Positions 30,740 to 38,819 of a DNA stretch of 45,202 nucleotides are shown here, piece after piece. The first letter of the stretch is position 1. The number at the start of each line of letters is the position of its first letter. The stretch covers positions 1-45,202 of the forward strand of contig CANPVD010000096.1 in assembly GCA_947581615.1 (NCBI GenBank), in the 5' to 3' direction. The position numbers and the translations under genes are program-made. Origin of the DNA: Candidatus Humimonas hydrogenitrophica. Lineage in GTDB: Bacteria > Gemmatimonadota > Gemmatimonadetes > Palauibacterales > Palauibacteraceae. The notes below the pieces were generated by a model that saw nothing but the letters and a program-made list of their open reading frames with translations, was not told where the DNA came from and did no database searches.

Positions 30740-32637
30740 GGGCCTTCATCATCGGGACGGCGGGCCACGTGGACCACGGCAAGACCACGCTCGTCAGGGC
30801 CCTGACCGGCGTGGACACGGACCGGTGGCGCGAGGAGAAAGAGCGGGGCCTCACCATCGACCTCGGCTTCGCGCGGCTGCCGACGGGAGAGGGCAGCGAC
30901 CTGGAGATCGGGATGGTGGACGTGCCCGGCCACGAGGACTTCGTCAAGAACATGCTGGCCGGCGCCACCGGGATCGACCTGCTGCTCCTCGTCGTGGCGG
31001 CCGACGAGGGCCCCATGCCGCAGACACGCGAGCACCTGGTGATCGCGCGTCTGCTCGGCGTGAAGGCCGGGGTGGTGGCCCTCACCAAGGTGGACCGGGT
31101 CGAGCCGGAGTGGCAGGAGCTCGCCGCCGAGACGGTGCGGGACGAGCTCCGCCTCGTCCTCGGACGCGACGACTGGCCGGTGATCCCGGTGTCGCCTGTG
31201 AAGTCGGTGGGCGTCGAGGATCTGCGCGAGGCGCTCGTTCGCCGTGCCGGCTCGCTGGAGCCGAGGCGGCAGGACGATCTGTTCCGCCTCCCGGTGGACC
31301 GGGCGTTCAGCGTCAGGGGGGCGGGTACCGTGGTCACGGGCACGACGTGGAGTGGTCGCGTTCGGGTCGGCGACGACGTCCGGCTGCTGCCCGGCGGGAT
31401 CACGGCCCGGATCCGCACCCTCCAGGTCCACGGCCAGGACCGCCAGGAGGTCGGGCCCGGCCGGCGGTGCGCCCTGGCGCTGGTGGGTGTCGACGCCGAC
31501 GCGGTCTCCCGTGGCACCGTCGCGGTCATCGGCGCGGGCTGGTCGGAGGCCGCGACGATCGGCGCCCACCTGACCGTCCCCTCCTGTCTCGATCGACCCA
31601 TCGAGCCGGGTCAACGCGTGCGGGTCTACCTGGGGACGCGCGAGGTCATGGCTCGGGTGGACCTGGCCCACGGGACGCTGGAGCCGGGTGCGGAGGGATG
31701 GGCGAGGCTTCGTCTGGAGCGGCCTATCGTGGCTCGCACGGGCGACCGCTTCGTGGTCCGGTTCTACTCCCCGGTGGCCGTGGTCGCCGGCGGGCGCGTC
31801 GCCGAGGTCGATCCCCCCGGGGACTGGCGGAGCCGGACGGACCCCTGGCTAGCGCTGCTGGAGGGCGAGCCGGCGACGGCCCTGGCCGCCGCGACGGCCC
31901 TGCGGGAGGGTCGGGGCCTGACGGCCGCCGAGGCCCCTCTGCTGACCGGCCTGGCGCCAGCCGAGGTGACCCGGGCCGCGGAGCGGGCACCCGGGGTCCT
32001 GCGCGTGGGCGACCGCTGGTTCGCCGTGCACACCGAAGAATCGTGCAGAGCGGCGCTGCTGGAGGACCTCGCCGAGCTCCATCGGAAGGCACGACGCGCC
32101 CGGGCCGCCTCCCTGGCCGCGTTGCGGCGCGGCGTGCAGATGAGCTTCGCCGGACCGCTCATCGATCACTGCATGGCGACGCTCGTTGGGCGCGGCGATG
32201 TACTCGTGGAAGGGCCCAGGGTGAAGCTCCCGGGCCATCGGGTACAACTCACGCCCGCCGAGGAGGAGGCTCGAGAGGCCATCGTGGAAGCGGTCGAAGC
32301 CGGAGGGCTCGAGCCTCCCATGGTGGCCGATCTGTCGGAGGGCGTCGGGAGGGACGCGGGACTCCTCCACGACCTCCTGGAGCTCCTCGTCGAGGATGAG
32401 CGCGTCGCGGCAGTGAACCCGGACCTGTACCTGTCCCCTGGAACGGAGCGGGATCTGCGCGAGCGTGTGCGTCGGGTCCTGGCCCGCACCACTCCGGCCC
32501 AGGCGTCCGAGTTCAAGGAGGCCCTGGGCGTCAGCCGCCGCTACCTCATCCCGTATCTCGAGTACATGGACGCCCAGGGGGTGACCCGGAGGACGTCCGA
32601 GGGCCGGGTGCCCGGCCCCGCGCTTCAGTCGAGGTGA
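30736..32637 (+). CDS. selB: selenocysteine-specific elongation factor SelB
   Basis: A 633-residue translational GTPase that delivers Sec-tRNA to UGA codons next to a SECIS hairpin. G1 is [13 protein letters not shown] (near residues 7-19), G2/switch [14 protein letters not shown]3 [10 protein letters not shown]4 LTKVD. Domains II and III follow ([17 protein letters not shown]), then C-terminal winged helices that bind the SECIS (for example [22 protein letters not shown] and RTSEGR). The length and the winged-helix tail separate it from EF-Tu. GTG start overlaps the recO stop. It matches the tRNA-Sec gene at 40454; selA and selD are not in the window. Confidence 0.96.
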   Translation: MRAFIIGTAGHVDHGKTTLVRALTGVDTDRWREEKERGLTIDLGFARLPTGEGSDLEIGMVDVPGHEDFVKNMLAGATGIDLLLLVVAADEGPMPQTREHLVIARLLGVKAGVVALTKVDRVEPEWQELAAETVRDELRLVLGRDDWPVIPVSPVKSVGVEDLREALVRRAGSLEPRRQDDLFRLPVDRAFSVRGAGTVVTGTTWSGRVRVGDDVRLLPGGITARIRTLQVHGQDRQEVGPGRRCALALVGVDADAVSRGTVAVIGAGWSEAATIGAHLTVPSCLDRPIEPGQRVRVYLGTREVMARVDLAHGTLEPGAEGWARLRLERPIVARTGDRFVVRFYSPVAVVAGGRVAEVDPPGDWRSRTDPWLALLEGEPATALAAATALREGRGLTAAEAPLLTGLAPAEVTRAAERAPGVLRVGDRWFAVHTEESCRAALLEDLAELHRKARRARAASLAALRRGVQMSFAGPLIDHCMATLVGRGDVLVEGPRVKLPGHRVQLTPAEEEAREAIVEAVEAGGLEPPMVADLSEGVGRDAGLLHDLLELLVEDERVAAVNPDLYLSPGTERDLRERVRRVLARTTPAQASEFKEALGVSRRYLIPYLEYMDAQGVTRRTSEGRVPGPALQSR

Positions 32638-32981
32638 TACAGGAAGCAGCCGCAGTTGTCGCACACGTCGAGGCCCTCGTTTCGCTCGATGTCCGAGGCC
32701 CAGGCCGTCGGCACGGCCATGAAGCAACCGTAGCAGATCCCGCCGACGACGGGCACGACCATCCGGTCGCGGGCGCCCTTCAGGCGGTCGTAGCGGTTGC
32801 GGACACCGGTGTCGAGCCGATCTTCGAGCTCCCCCAGCTTCTCGTCGATCCGCAGGACCGCCTCGTCGGGCTCGATGTCGAAGAGCTCGGACTCCACTCG
32901 GCCGAGGTCCTGCTCCGCGAGCGCCGCGCGCTGCGACCGGAGGTCCTGCATCTCCAGGAGGATCTCGAGCTGCGCATGCAC
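32625..32981 (-). CDS. coiled-coil protein with C4-type zinc ribbon
   Basis: A 118-residue protein. Residues 1-72 are a charged helical coiled coil. The C-terminus has a zinc site: Cys83 and Cys86 (CYGC), then Cys107, Cys110 and Cys112 (CDNCGC). This layout matches the zf-RING_7/C4 zinc-ribbon family, whose members are usually longer (about 240) with a long coiled coil; this is a short version. Function is unknown. It overlaps the selB stop tail-to-tail by 13 bases and follows ptsN by four bases, so the two are probably cotranscribed. Confidence 0.75.
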   Translation of the reverse strand: MHAQLEILLEMQDLRSQRAALAEQDLGRVESELFDIEPDEAVLRIDEKLGELEDRLDTGVRNRYDRLKGARDRMVVPVVGGICYGCFMAVPTAWASDIERNEGLDVCDNCGCFLYHLD

Positions 32982-32985
32982 GGGC

Positions 32986-33438
32986 TCAGGCTCCCCTGGC
33001 TTCGAGGAGCTCCATGAACTCCTCCGGGCTGTCGAGCTCGTCCAGGCGCTCGGCGATGTCCGCCTCCTTGCTGAACTGGGCGATCTTCCCGAGGACCGGA
33101 AGGTACTGGTTGGACACCTCGAGAGGGGGGGCGACGATGAGGAAGATGTGGTGGACGGGCTTCCCGTCGATGGCCTTGAAGTCCACCCCCTCCTTCTTGC
33201 GACCGAAGGCCACCCGGAGCCGGTTCACCACGAGCGATCGGCAGTGGGGGATGGCGATCCCGCGTCCGATGCCGGTCGAGCCCAGGTTCTCCCTTCGCTT
33301 GAGCATCTTGAAAAGAATGCCCTCGGACTTCTCGTCCAGGTCCAGTAGACCTACGAGTTCCTTGAGCACGTCGTCCTTCGTGTCGCCCTCGAGCTCCAAA
33401 CGGATGGCGTCGGGGCTGAAGAAATCACGCAGCTGCAT
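32986..33438 (-). CDS. ptsN: PTS EIIA(Ntr)-type regulatory protein
   Basis: A 150-residue EIIA of the fructose/nitrogen family. The phosphoacceptor is His65 in GRGIAIPHCRS (E. coli PtsN uses His73). The rest (GVDFKAIDGKPVHHIFLIVAPP, YLPVLGKIAQF) is family-typical. No EIIB/EIIC partner lies beside it, so a regulatory role is more likely than sugar transport. It could receive phosphate from the HPr encoded at 22511, but the usual PtsP/NPr pair is not in view. GGGGAGGAG precedes the ATG; a good promoter lies at 33524-33553. Confidence 0.88.
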   Translation of the reverse strand: MQLRDFFSPDAIRLELEGDTKDDVLKELVGLLDLDEKSEGILFKMLKRRENLGSTGIGRGIAIPHCRSLVVNRLRVAFGRKKEGVDFKAIDGKPVHHIFLIVAPPLEVSNQYLPVLGKIAQFSKEADIAERLDELDSPEEFMELLEARGA

Positions 33439-33523
33439 CTATCGACTCCTCCCCACTGGGGGCGCGGTATGCGTTCGCGGATCCTCTCCGGGGAACGGGT
33501 CGCGCCCGTCCCGGGACCGCGCC

Positions 33524-33553
33524 AGTATATTCCGGTGCCAGAAAGGGTGTCAA
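33524..33553 (-). promoter_or_regulatory. sigma70-type promoter for ptsN
   Basis: Read on the minus strand, TTGACA (33553-33548) and TATACT (33529-33524) are separated by 18 bases. Both hexamers are near consensus. It points at ptsN, about 80 bases downstream of the -10. Confidence 0.7.
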
Positions 33554-33699
33554 AGGCGCGCGGGACGCCGACCCCGGTTCCGGAGCGGCCCGCGGGCCGC
33601 TCCCGGACGGTGCGAGGCCGGCTCTGGCGTGGGTCCCGCCAGCGACTCAGCTTGGGTGAACATGCAGGAAGTGCACCGCTTCTCGGGTCTTACACGGGC

Positions 33700-34491
33700 A
33701 TGACGGTTAGACGAGAGCGTCTTCGAGAGCTGCTGAATGCGTTCGCATGCGGTGAGATCTCCGGCGAGGAGCTCCTCCGGGTCCTCGACCGGGACCCGGT
33801 CGAGCGTCTCCCGTTCGCGGTCGTGGACCATCATCGATCGCTGCGCCTCGGGCATCCCGAGGCGATCCTCTGCGAGGGGAAGTCGACGGAGCAGGTCATG
33901 GAGATCGCCCGGAGCATGGCCGACCGGGGTGAGGGTTTCCTGGCCACCCGGGCGGGGCAGGACGTTCTGGAGCGGCTCGAGCGAGCTTTCCCGGAGCTGG
34001 AGGTCTCGCGTCCGGGCCGTATCGCCCATCTCCCCGCCGCGGACGGACACCGTCCGCGAGTCCTGGGCACGGTGCTGGTGGTGTCGGCCGGCACGGCCGA
34101 CATCCCGGTCGCCGAGGAAGCGGTGGTGACGGCACGGGCACACGGAAATCCGGTCGAATGGCGTTACGATGTCGGCGTGGCCGGGCTCCATCGGATCCTG
34201 GAGGTGCAGGACGAGCTGCAGGAGGCCGCCGTCGTCATCGTGGTCGCGGGCATGGACGGGGCCCTGCCCTCGGTGGTGGGCGGCCTGGTGGGCACGCCCG
34301 TCGTGGCGGTGCCGACCAGCACCGGCTACGGTGCGGCGGCGGGTGGCGTGGCGGCGCTGCACGCCATGCTGTGCTCGTGTGCGCCGGGAGTGTGCGTGGT
34401 GAACATCGACAACGGATACGGAGCGGGCTGCGCGGCCACCCGCATCAACCAATCGGCTCTGGCTCGGACCGACGTCGCCGGGGAAGGCTGA
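33700..34491 (+). CDS. larB: LarB, pyridinium-3,5-biscarboxylic acid mononucleotide synthase
   Basis: A 263-residue LarB. The N-terminal half is helical (LRELLNAFACGEISGEELLRVL), and the C-terminal half is a PurE-like AIR-carboxylase domain with VLVVSAGTADIPVAEEA, YDVGVAGLHRIL, VVAGMDGALPSVVGGLVGTPVVAVPTS and CSCAPGVCVVNIDNGYGAG. In the known pathway LarB carboxylates nicotinic acid adenine dinucleotide to start the nickel-pincer cofactor used by lactate racemase and relatives. LarC, LarE and LarA are not here. No strong ribosome site precedes ATG 33700. Confidence 0.9.
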   Translation: MTVRRERLRELLNAFACGEISGEELLRVLDRDPVERLPFAVVDHHRSLRLGHPEAILCEGKSTEQVMEIARSMADRGEGFLATRAGQDVLERLERAFPELEVSRPGRIAHLPAADGHRPRVLGTVLVVSAGTADIPVAEEAVVTARAHGNPVEWRYDVGVAGLHRILEVQDELQEAAVVIVVAGMDGALPSVVGGLVGTPVVAVPTSTGYGAAAGGVAALHAMLCSCAPGVCVVNIDNGYGAGCAATRINQSALARTDVAGEG

Positions 34492-34492
34492 C

Positions 34493-35023
34493 TTGGAGCG
34501 TCCCGGTTGGTGGCCCGCGAACCTGTGGTCGTCCGGCGGTGGCGACGGAGCGCCGGTGAGCGGAGGAGGGCCGAGGCTGCCCGAGCGCGCACCCACGCGC
34601 ATGGCGAGCGATCCGGGCCGGGAGCCGCCGGCCCGCAGCTTCCTGCGAACGCTGCTCGCCATGCTCGGCGCGGAGCGTGCATCGGTATGGGTCTACCGCC
34701 GGGACGAGGGGACTTGGGACCTGGAGCGTGAGGTGTGCTCCGAGGACGGGCTCCGGCCGGAGGGCGGTGGTCCGGTGCCGGCCGAAGGGCACCCGTTCAC
34801 GTGGGCGCTGCGCGAGGGTCTCGTGCTCCAGCTCCCCTCCGAGCGGCTGGGATCCATGGCGCCGGGAAGCGGGTGGACGCTACTCGGCGTGGTCCCGGGC
34901 AGCCGACGTGCCCTGTCGCTCGAGTTCGCGGGCTCGCCGCCCGCGGCCGCGCGTCGAGGACTCGAGGCGGCCCTCTGTCACCTGGCCGACCTCGAGCGGG
35001 CGGGATACCTGCGACCGACCTGA
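34493..35023 (+). CDS. hypothetical protein with GAF-like pattern
   Basis: Up to 176 residues starting at a TTG two bases after larB; ATG 34602 would give a 140-residue form that begins where conservation-like structure starts. From there RSFLRTLLAMLGAERASVWVYRR resembles the first helix and strand of a GAF domain, and GWTLLGVVPGSRRALSLEF a later strand. No catalytic motif was found. The coupling to larB suggests co-expression but gives no function. Confidence 0.5.
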   Translation: MERPGWWPANLWSSGGGDGAPVSGGGPRLPERAPTRMASDPGREPPARSFLRTLLAMLGAERASVWVYRRDEGTWDLEREVCSEDGLRPEGGGPVPAEGHPFTWALREGLVLQLPSERLGSMAPGSGWTLLGVVPGSRRALSLEFAGSPPAAARRGLEAALCHLADLERAGYLRPT

Positions 35024-35134
35024 GCTCCGGAACCGTGGGATCGATCCCCGGACCCTTCCGCGGTGGCACGTGTATCCGGAAAGCGTGAGGCGGGTCGGCA
35101 GCTGGATGCGGGCCCGCCGGATGATTGACAATCT

Positions 35135-35497
35135 GGGGGCGACCTGGCTTCGACGTGAGCGTCGGAAGTCGTGGGAGCGTGCCGAGGTGCTCGGGTCCTC
35201 GTAAAACACCGGGAAACGCTTCAACTGCCAACGACAACTTGGCACTGGCTGCGTAACTTAACGTAGCCCGTCTTCCGATCGGCCGGGCCCGAGGCGGGTC
35301 GGTTGACGACGGCGTATCGGGCTGGTCCTGGACGTAGGCCTCGAGCGTTCAGGATGAGAGGGCGAGAGCCTCTTCGTGGCTGGCTGGTGACGGGTCGCCT
35401 GCGGACCTGGATCCGGCGAGATTCCCAGCGCAGGCTACGCACGTAGAGACCACGTCGGATGGGTTCGCGGACGCGGGTTCGATTCCCGCCGCCTCCA
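35135..35497 (+). ncRNA. ssrA: tmRNA (SsrA)
   Basis: One-piece tmRNA of about 363 bases. The 5' end GGGGGCGACCTGGCTTCGACG pairs with CGCCTCC near the 3' end (one G-T), and the T arm GCGGGTTCGATTCCCGC is at 35474-35490. The tag frame reads GCC at 35227 through GCG and TAA at 35254-35256, giving the tag ANDNLALAA. The 3' CCA is not encoded (the bases after the discriminator A are TGC), so it must be added after transcription. It rescues stalled ribosomes. Confidence 0.96.
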
Positions 35498-35500
35498 TGC

Positions 35501-35542
35501 TTCCGTGATGCCGCCGGCCGGCGACATCACGGAATTTTTTTC
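35501..35542 (+). terminator. Rho-independent terminator after tmRNA
   Basis: TTCCGTGATG (35501-35510) pairs with CATCACGGAA (35525-35534), with an inner CGCCGG/CCGGCG helix and one C-A mismatch, followed by eight T residues (35535-35542). This is the strongest terminator in the window and ends the tmRNA transcript. Confidence 0.93.
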
Positions 35543-35636
35543 ATCGACGTCGGGACACGACTTCACCCACTCTCCAGACCGGCCCCCCTCGAGCCGCCCA
35601 TGCGGCCGTGCGGGACCGTGCAGGCAGGAGGTACAC

Positions 35637-36131
35637 GTGCTCGAGGATCTCAAGAAGAAGCTGAACGACGAAGCCGAGCAGCTCCTCCACGAGCTCAACG
35701 TCACGTTGCCGGCAGAGATCGAGAAGGCCGTGGCGCAGGGCGATCTGCGCGAGAACTCCGAGTACTCGGCGGCCCTGGACCGTCAGCAGTTCGTGCAGGC
35801 CCGCCTCGGCTACATCTCCAGACGCATGTCCGAGCTCTCCGAGCTGGACCTGGAGACGATTCCGGACGATCGCGTGGGCTTCGGCTCGCGCGTCCGGGTG
35901 CTGGACCTTTCCGACGAGGTCGAAGAGGTGTTCACCCTGGCGTTCGGTGACTTCATCGATTTCGAGAACAGCGAGATCTCCATGGCCTCGCCGATCGGCA
36001 AGGCGCTCCTGGGGAGCTTCGAGGGGGAGGAGGTGTCCGTCACCACCCCCGGCGGCCAGCTCCGCTACCGGATCGTTGAGGTGACCACGATTCACGAACT
36101 GGCCGACGAGGACGGGGACTCCTCCGACTAG
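35637..36131 (+). CDS. greA: transcription elongation factor GreA
   Basis: A 164-residue factor that lets backtracked RNA polymerase cleave its transcript. The N-terminal coiled coil has the acidic tip GDLRENSEYSAALDRQQF; the C-terminal globular part has GFGSRVRVLDLSDEVEEVFTL, SPIGKALLGSFEGEEVSVTTPGG and RYRIVEV. The start is GTG 35637 because AGGAGG sits five bases ahead; an ATG at 35505 in the same frame would begin inside the tmRNA terminator. Its TAG stop shares a CTAG with the stop of mlaD on the other strand. Confidence 0.9.
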   Translation: MLEDLKKKLNDEAEQLLHELNVTLPAEIEKAVAQGDLRENSEYSAALDRQQFVQARLGYISRRMSELSELDLETIPDDRVGFGSRVRVLDLSDEVEEVFTLAFGDFIDFENSEISMASPIGKALLGSFEGEEVSVTTPGGQLRYRIVEVTTIHELADEDGDSSD

Positions 36132-37108
36132 AAGACCTTGACCGGCGGGATGTACTTCTTGGGGTGTTCCCGGACGTCGGCCAGCATGGCGTTGAGGTCG
36201 ACCAGCGACTTGAGGACCTCCTCGTAGAGGGAGTCCGAGACCACGGCCCTCCCCATGCTACCTTCGCCACGCACCAGCTTGCCGAGTAACTCGTTGGCCC
36301 GCGCGGCGGCCCCGTGCAGCTCGGCGTAGAGAGAGTCCGACGCCACCATCCGGCCCAGCGTGCCCTGGCCCGAGGCCACCCGGCTCGTCAGCGTGTCCAG
36401 TCCGGCGGTCAGTCCGACGAGATTCCCGTAGAGCGTCGAGTCCGTGAGGAGCTGCCCCAGGGCGCCCTGGCCGGCGTTCACGCGGCGCAGAAAGCGGTCC
36501 AGGGACAAGCTCAACCGGGACACGTTGCCGTACAGGGAATCGTCGACCAGCATGCGGCCCAGGCTTCCATGGCCGGCCAGTAGCTCCCTGGTGATGGAGT
36601 CGAGCCTGGCCGCGAGATCGCCCAGTCCGGTCACCGCGTCCGATCCCTTCCGCAGGATGGCCTGGTAGTCCAGGGGCTCCGCGGCCGCCAGCGTGTCCCC
36701 CTGCTCGAGGATCGGGCTCCCCTCCGAGCCCGGTACGATGTCGATGACCCGATCGCCCAGGAGCCCCTGGGTTCGGACCTCGGCCTTCGAGTCCGCCCGA
36801 ATCTGTTCCTGGACCTCGCGATTGACCGCCAGCCACACGGCCACGGCCTCCCCCGTCCGCGCGCGTTGAGCCGGCGCGAGCCATTCGACCCGATCCACCT
36901 GTCCGACGTTCTGGCCGGCGAGCTGGACGGCGGCTCCCGGCACCAGCCCTTCGGCCGATCGCATGAGCGTCACCAGTTCGTAGCGGCGCCCGAACACGTG
37001 CCCCACCTGGCCGATGTAGAAGGTGCCCATGGCCAGGATGGCGAGTCCTACGAGGAGCAGGATGCCTACCCTGAGCTGGTCCCAGGTCACCGCGCGCGAC
37101 CGCCTCAT
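36128..37108 (-). CDS. mlaD: MCE-domain protein of Mla-type lipid transporter
   Basis: A 326-residue membrane-anchored substrate-binding component of a phospholipid ABC transporter. Residues 13-33 are the single membrane helix. Residues 40-127 are the MCE domain (SAEGLVPGAAVQLAGQNVGQV, TQGLLGDRVIDIVPG). Residues about 150-310 are a helical tail with four 34-residue repeats, ending in the HPKKYIPPVKVF motif seen at the end of many MCE proteins. It is the third gene of a minus-strand mlaE-mlaF-mlaD set with a 48-base gap after mlaF. Confidence 0.88.
   Translation of the reverse strand: MRRSRAVTWDQLRVGILLLVGLAILAMGTFYIGQVGHVFGRRYELVTLMRSAEGLVPGAAVQLAGQNVGQVDRVEWLAPAQRARTGEAVAVWLAVNREVQEQIRADSKAEVRTQGLLGDRVIDIVPGSEGSPILEQGDTLAAAEPLDYQAILRKGSDAVTGLGDLAARLDSITRELLAGHGSLGRMLVDDSLYGNVSRLSLSLDRFLRRVNAGQGALGQLLTDSTLYGNLVGLTAGLDTLTSRVASGQGTLGRMVASDSLYAELHGAAARANELLGKLVRGEGSMGRAVVSDSLYEEVLKSLVDLNAMLADVREHPKKYIPPVKVF
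36221..36574 (-). repeat. four 34-residue repeats in MlaD tail
   Basis: GHGSLGRMLVDDSLYG (residue 179), GQGALGQLLTDSTLYG (213), GQGTLGRMVASDSLYA (247) and GEGSMGRAVVSDSLYE (281) start exactly 34 residues (102 bases) apart. The DNA is diverged, so the repeats are old and held at the protein level. Confidence 0.9.
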
Positions 37109-37156
37109 CGCCGCCCCCCGGGAAGACGCCGATCGACTTGCGGGGCCGACCGCCGG

Positions 37157-37915
37157 TCAGCGAAGGAATTCACGCACATACTCGTCGTCCGAGGCACGCA
37201 TGGCCTCCGGGGTTCCGATGAACACGATGCGCCCCTCGTGAAGGAGGGCACTCCGATCGGAGATCGTGAACGCCGAACGGATGTCGTGCGTGACCACGAC
37301 CGCGCTCACGTTCATCTCCCGCCTCAGCTTCAGGATCAACTCGTTGATCGTCCGGGTGGTGATCGGATCCAGTCCCGTGGTCGGCTCGTCGAACAAGAGC
37401 AACTCCGGCTCGTGCGCGATGGCTCGCGCGAGGCCCACCCGTTTCTTCATCCCCCCGCTCAGCTGGGCGGGCAGGAGCTCCCCCACCTCGTCGGGGTCCA
37501 GGTCCACAAACGTCAGGACTTCGCGGACCCGCTCCCGGATGGCCTCTTCGGAGAGCTCGGTGTGCTCCTCGAGCGGAAAGGCCACGTTGTCGTACACGGG
37601 AAGGGAGTCGAAGAGCGCCGACGCCTGGAACACCATGCCCATGCGTCGCCGGAGGGACAGCACCTCTTCGAGGGGAGCCTCGGTCACGTCCACACCGCGC
37701 ACCAGGACGCGCCCCGAGTCGGGCAGGGTGAGACGCAGGATGAGTCGGAGGATGGTGGACTTCCCGGCGCCCGATCCACCCAGGATGCTGAACGTCTCGC
37801 CCGCCCGGAGCACGAAACCGACTCCATCGAGGACGATCTTCTCCCCATAGGCGAGCGTGACCTCGGTCAGCTCCACCTCCGGCGTTCCATCGTCCGACGG
37901 CTGCGCGGGCGTCAC
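37157..37915 (-). CDS. mlaF: ABC transporter ATP-binding protein, MlaF type
   Basis: A 252-residue ATPase driving lipid transport. Walker A is GGSGAGKST; the Q-loop is in MGMVFQASALFDSLPVYDNVAFPL, a phrase typical of the MlaF/Ttg2A group; the ABC signature is AQLSGGMKKRVGLARAI and Walker B is LLLFDEPTTGLDP, with the H-loop VVTHD. The GTG start overlaps the mlaE stop (GTGA on the minus strand), so permease and ATPase are translationally coupled. Confidence 0.93.
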   Translation of the reverse strand: MTPAQPSDDGTPEVELTEVTLAYGEKIVLDGVGFVLRAGETFSILGGSGAGKSTILRLILRLTLPDSGRVLVRGVDVTEAPLEEVLSLRRRMGMVFQASALFDSLPVYDNVAFPLEEHTELSEEAIRERVREVLTFVDLDPDEVGELLPAQLSGGMKKRVGLARAIAHEPELLLFDEPTTGLDPITTRTINELILKLRREMNVSAVVVTHDIRSAFTISDRSALLHEGRIVFIGTPEAMRASDDEYVREFLR

Positions 37916-38742
37916 TCGATCAGCGTGGCGATGATGAGCTGGGTCAGGATGTAGTCCGCCGCCAGCACCAGCACCGAGGCCGTCACCACCGTACGGGTCG
38001 TCGCCCGTCCCACGCCCTCCGTGCCACCCGAGGTGCGCAGCCCGAAGTAGCAGCCGGTGAGTGCCATGATGCCTCCGAAGACCAGCGGCTTGACCAGCCC
38101 CCCGAACAGGTCCACCGGGATGAAGCGGAACAGGAAGCCGTTCTCGGCAAGCGTGAGGTACACCGAGCGGAAGTAGAGTTCCGCGGTCAAGTGGAGCTTC
38201 GCCAGCGCGATGATGGCGCCGCCGAGGATGGCCACGACATCCGTCACAAGTGTCAGGACCGGCATCATGGCGATGCCGGCCAGCAGCCGGGGCACGACCA
38301 GCTTGCGCACGGGATCCACGCCCATCGTGGTGAGGGCGTCGATCTGCTCGGTCACCCGCATGGCTCCCAGCTGCGCGGCCATGCCCGATCCGGCCCTGCC
38401 CGTCACCATGAGGGCCGTGAGAACCGGTCCGAGCTCGCGGATGGTGCTCGCGCCTACCAGCCGACCGATGTAGATGGTCGCGCCGAACTGGCGCATCTCG
38501 ACCGCGGACTGGAGCGCCAGCACCATCCCGGTGAACAGCCCGGTCAGCACCACGATCCCCACCGAGGAGACGCCGATCGTGTCCATCTGCTGGACCAGGT
38601 CCCGCACGTAGAAGGGTCGGCTGACCGCCGCGCGAGCGGCGTGGGCGAGGAGCACGAAGTACTCCTGCGTCCGCAGCGCCCATCCCTTGAGAAGGTCGTC
38701 GATCCAGCGGCCGACGCGCCGCGGACCGGAGCTGGATTCCAT
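37912..38742 (-). CDS. mlaE: MlaE-type ABC transporter permease
   Basis: A 276-residue inner-membrane permease. After an amphipathic N-terminus it shows the family phrases GLFTGMVLALQSAVEMRQFGA, STIRELGPVLTALMVTGRAGSGMAAQLGAMRVTEQIDAL and MGVDPVRKLVVPRLLAG, and ends with four or five membrane segments. With mlaF and mlaD it forms the inner-membrane complex that moves phospholipids between the two membranes. AAAGGAAC lies before the ATG. Confidence 0.93.
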   Translation of the reverse strand: MESSSGPRRVGRWIDDLLKGWALRTQEYFVLLAHAARAAVSRPFYVRDLVQQMDTIGVSSVGIVVLTGLFTGMVLALQSAVEMRQFGATIYIGRLVGASTIRELGPVLTALMVTGRAGSGMAAQLGAMRVTEQIDALTTMGVDPVRKLVVPRLLAGIAMMPVLTLVTDVVAILGGAIIALAKLHLTAELYFRSVYLTLAENGFLFRFIPVDLFGGLVKPLVFGGIMALTGCYFGLRTSGGTEGVGRATTRTVVTASVLVLAADYILTQLIIATLIE

Positions 38743-38754
38743 GGACGGGTTCCT

Positions 38755-38784
38755 TTGACACTCCGGAGAGATCGTCCGTATGTT
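38755..38784 (+). promoter_or_regulatory. sigma70-type promoter upstream of rfaE1
   Basis: TTGACA (38755-38760) and TATGTT (38779-38784), spacing 18. It is 13 bases from the divergent mlaE start, so it covers the mlaE ribosome site. The next plus-strand genes are the small frame at 38820 and rfaE1 at 38948. Confidence 0.7.
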
Positions 38785-38819
38785 CGCCGCCGGTCGCGGC
38801 TGCGTTCGGGAGGGAAATC

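Noticed and set aside
35125-35130. TTGACA just before tmRNA taken as a -35 element
   Set aside because: It is only five bases from the mature 5' end, too close to serve as -35 for tmRNA; no convincing pair was found.
35505-35636. Upstream ATG start for greA
   Set aside because: It would begin inside the tmRNA terminator hairpin; GTG 35637 has AGGAGG at the right distance and matches the family N-terminus.
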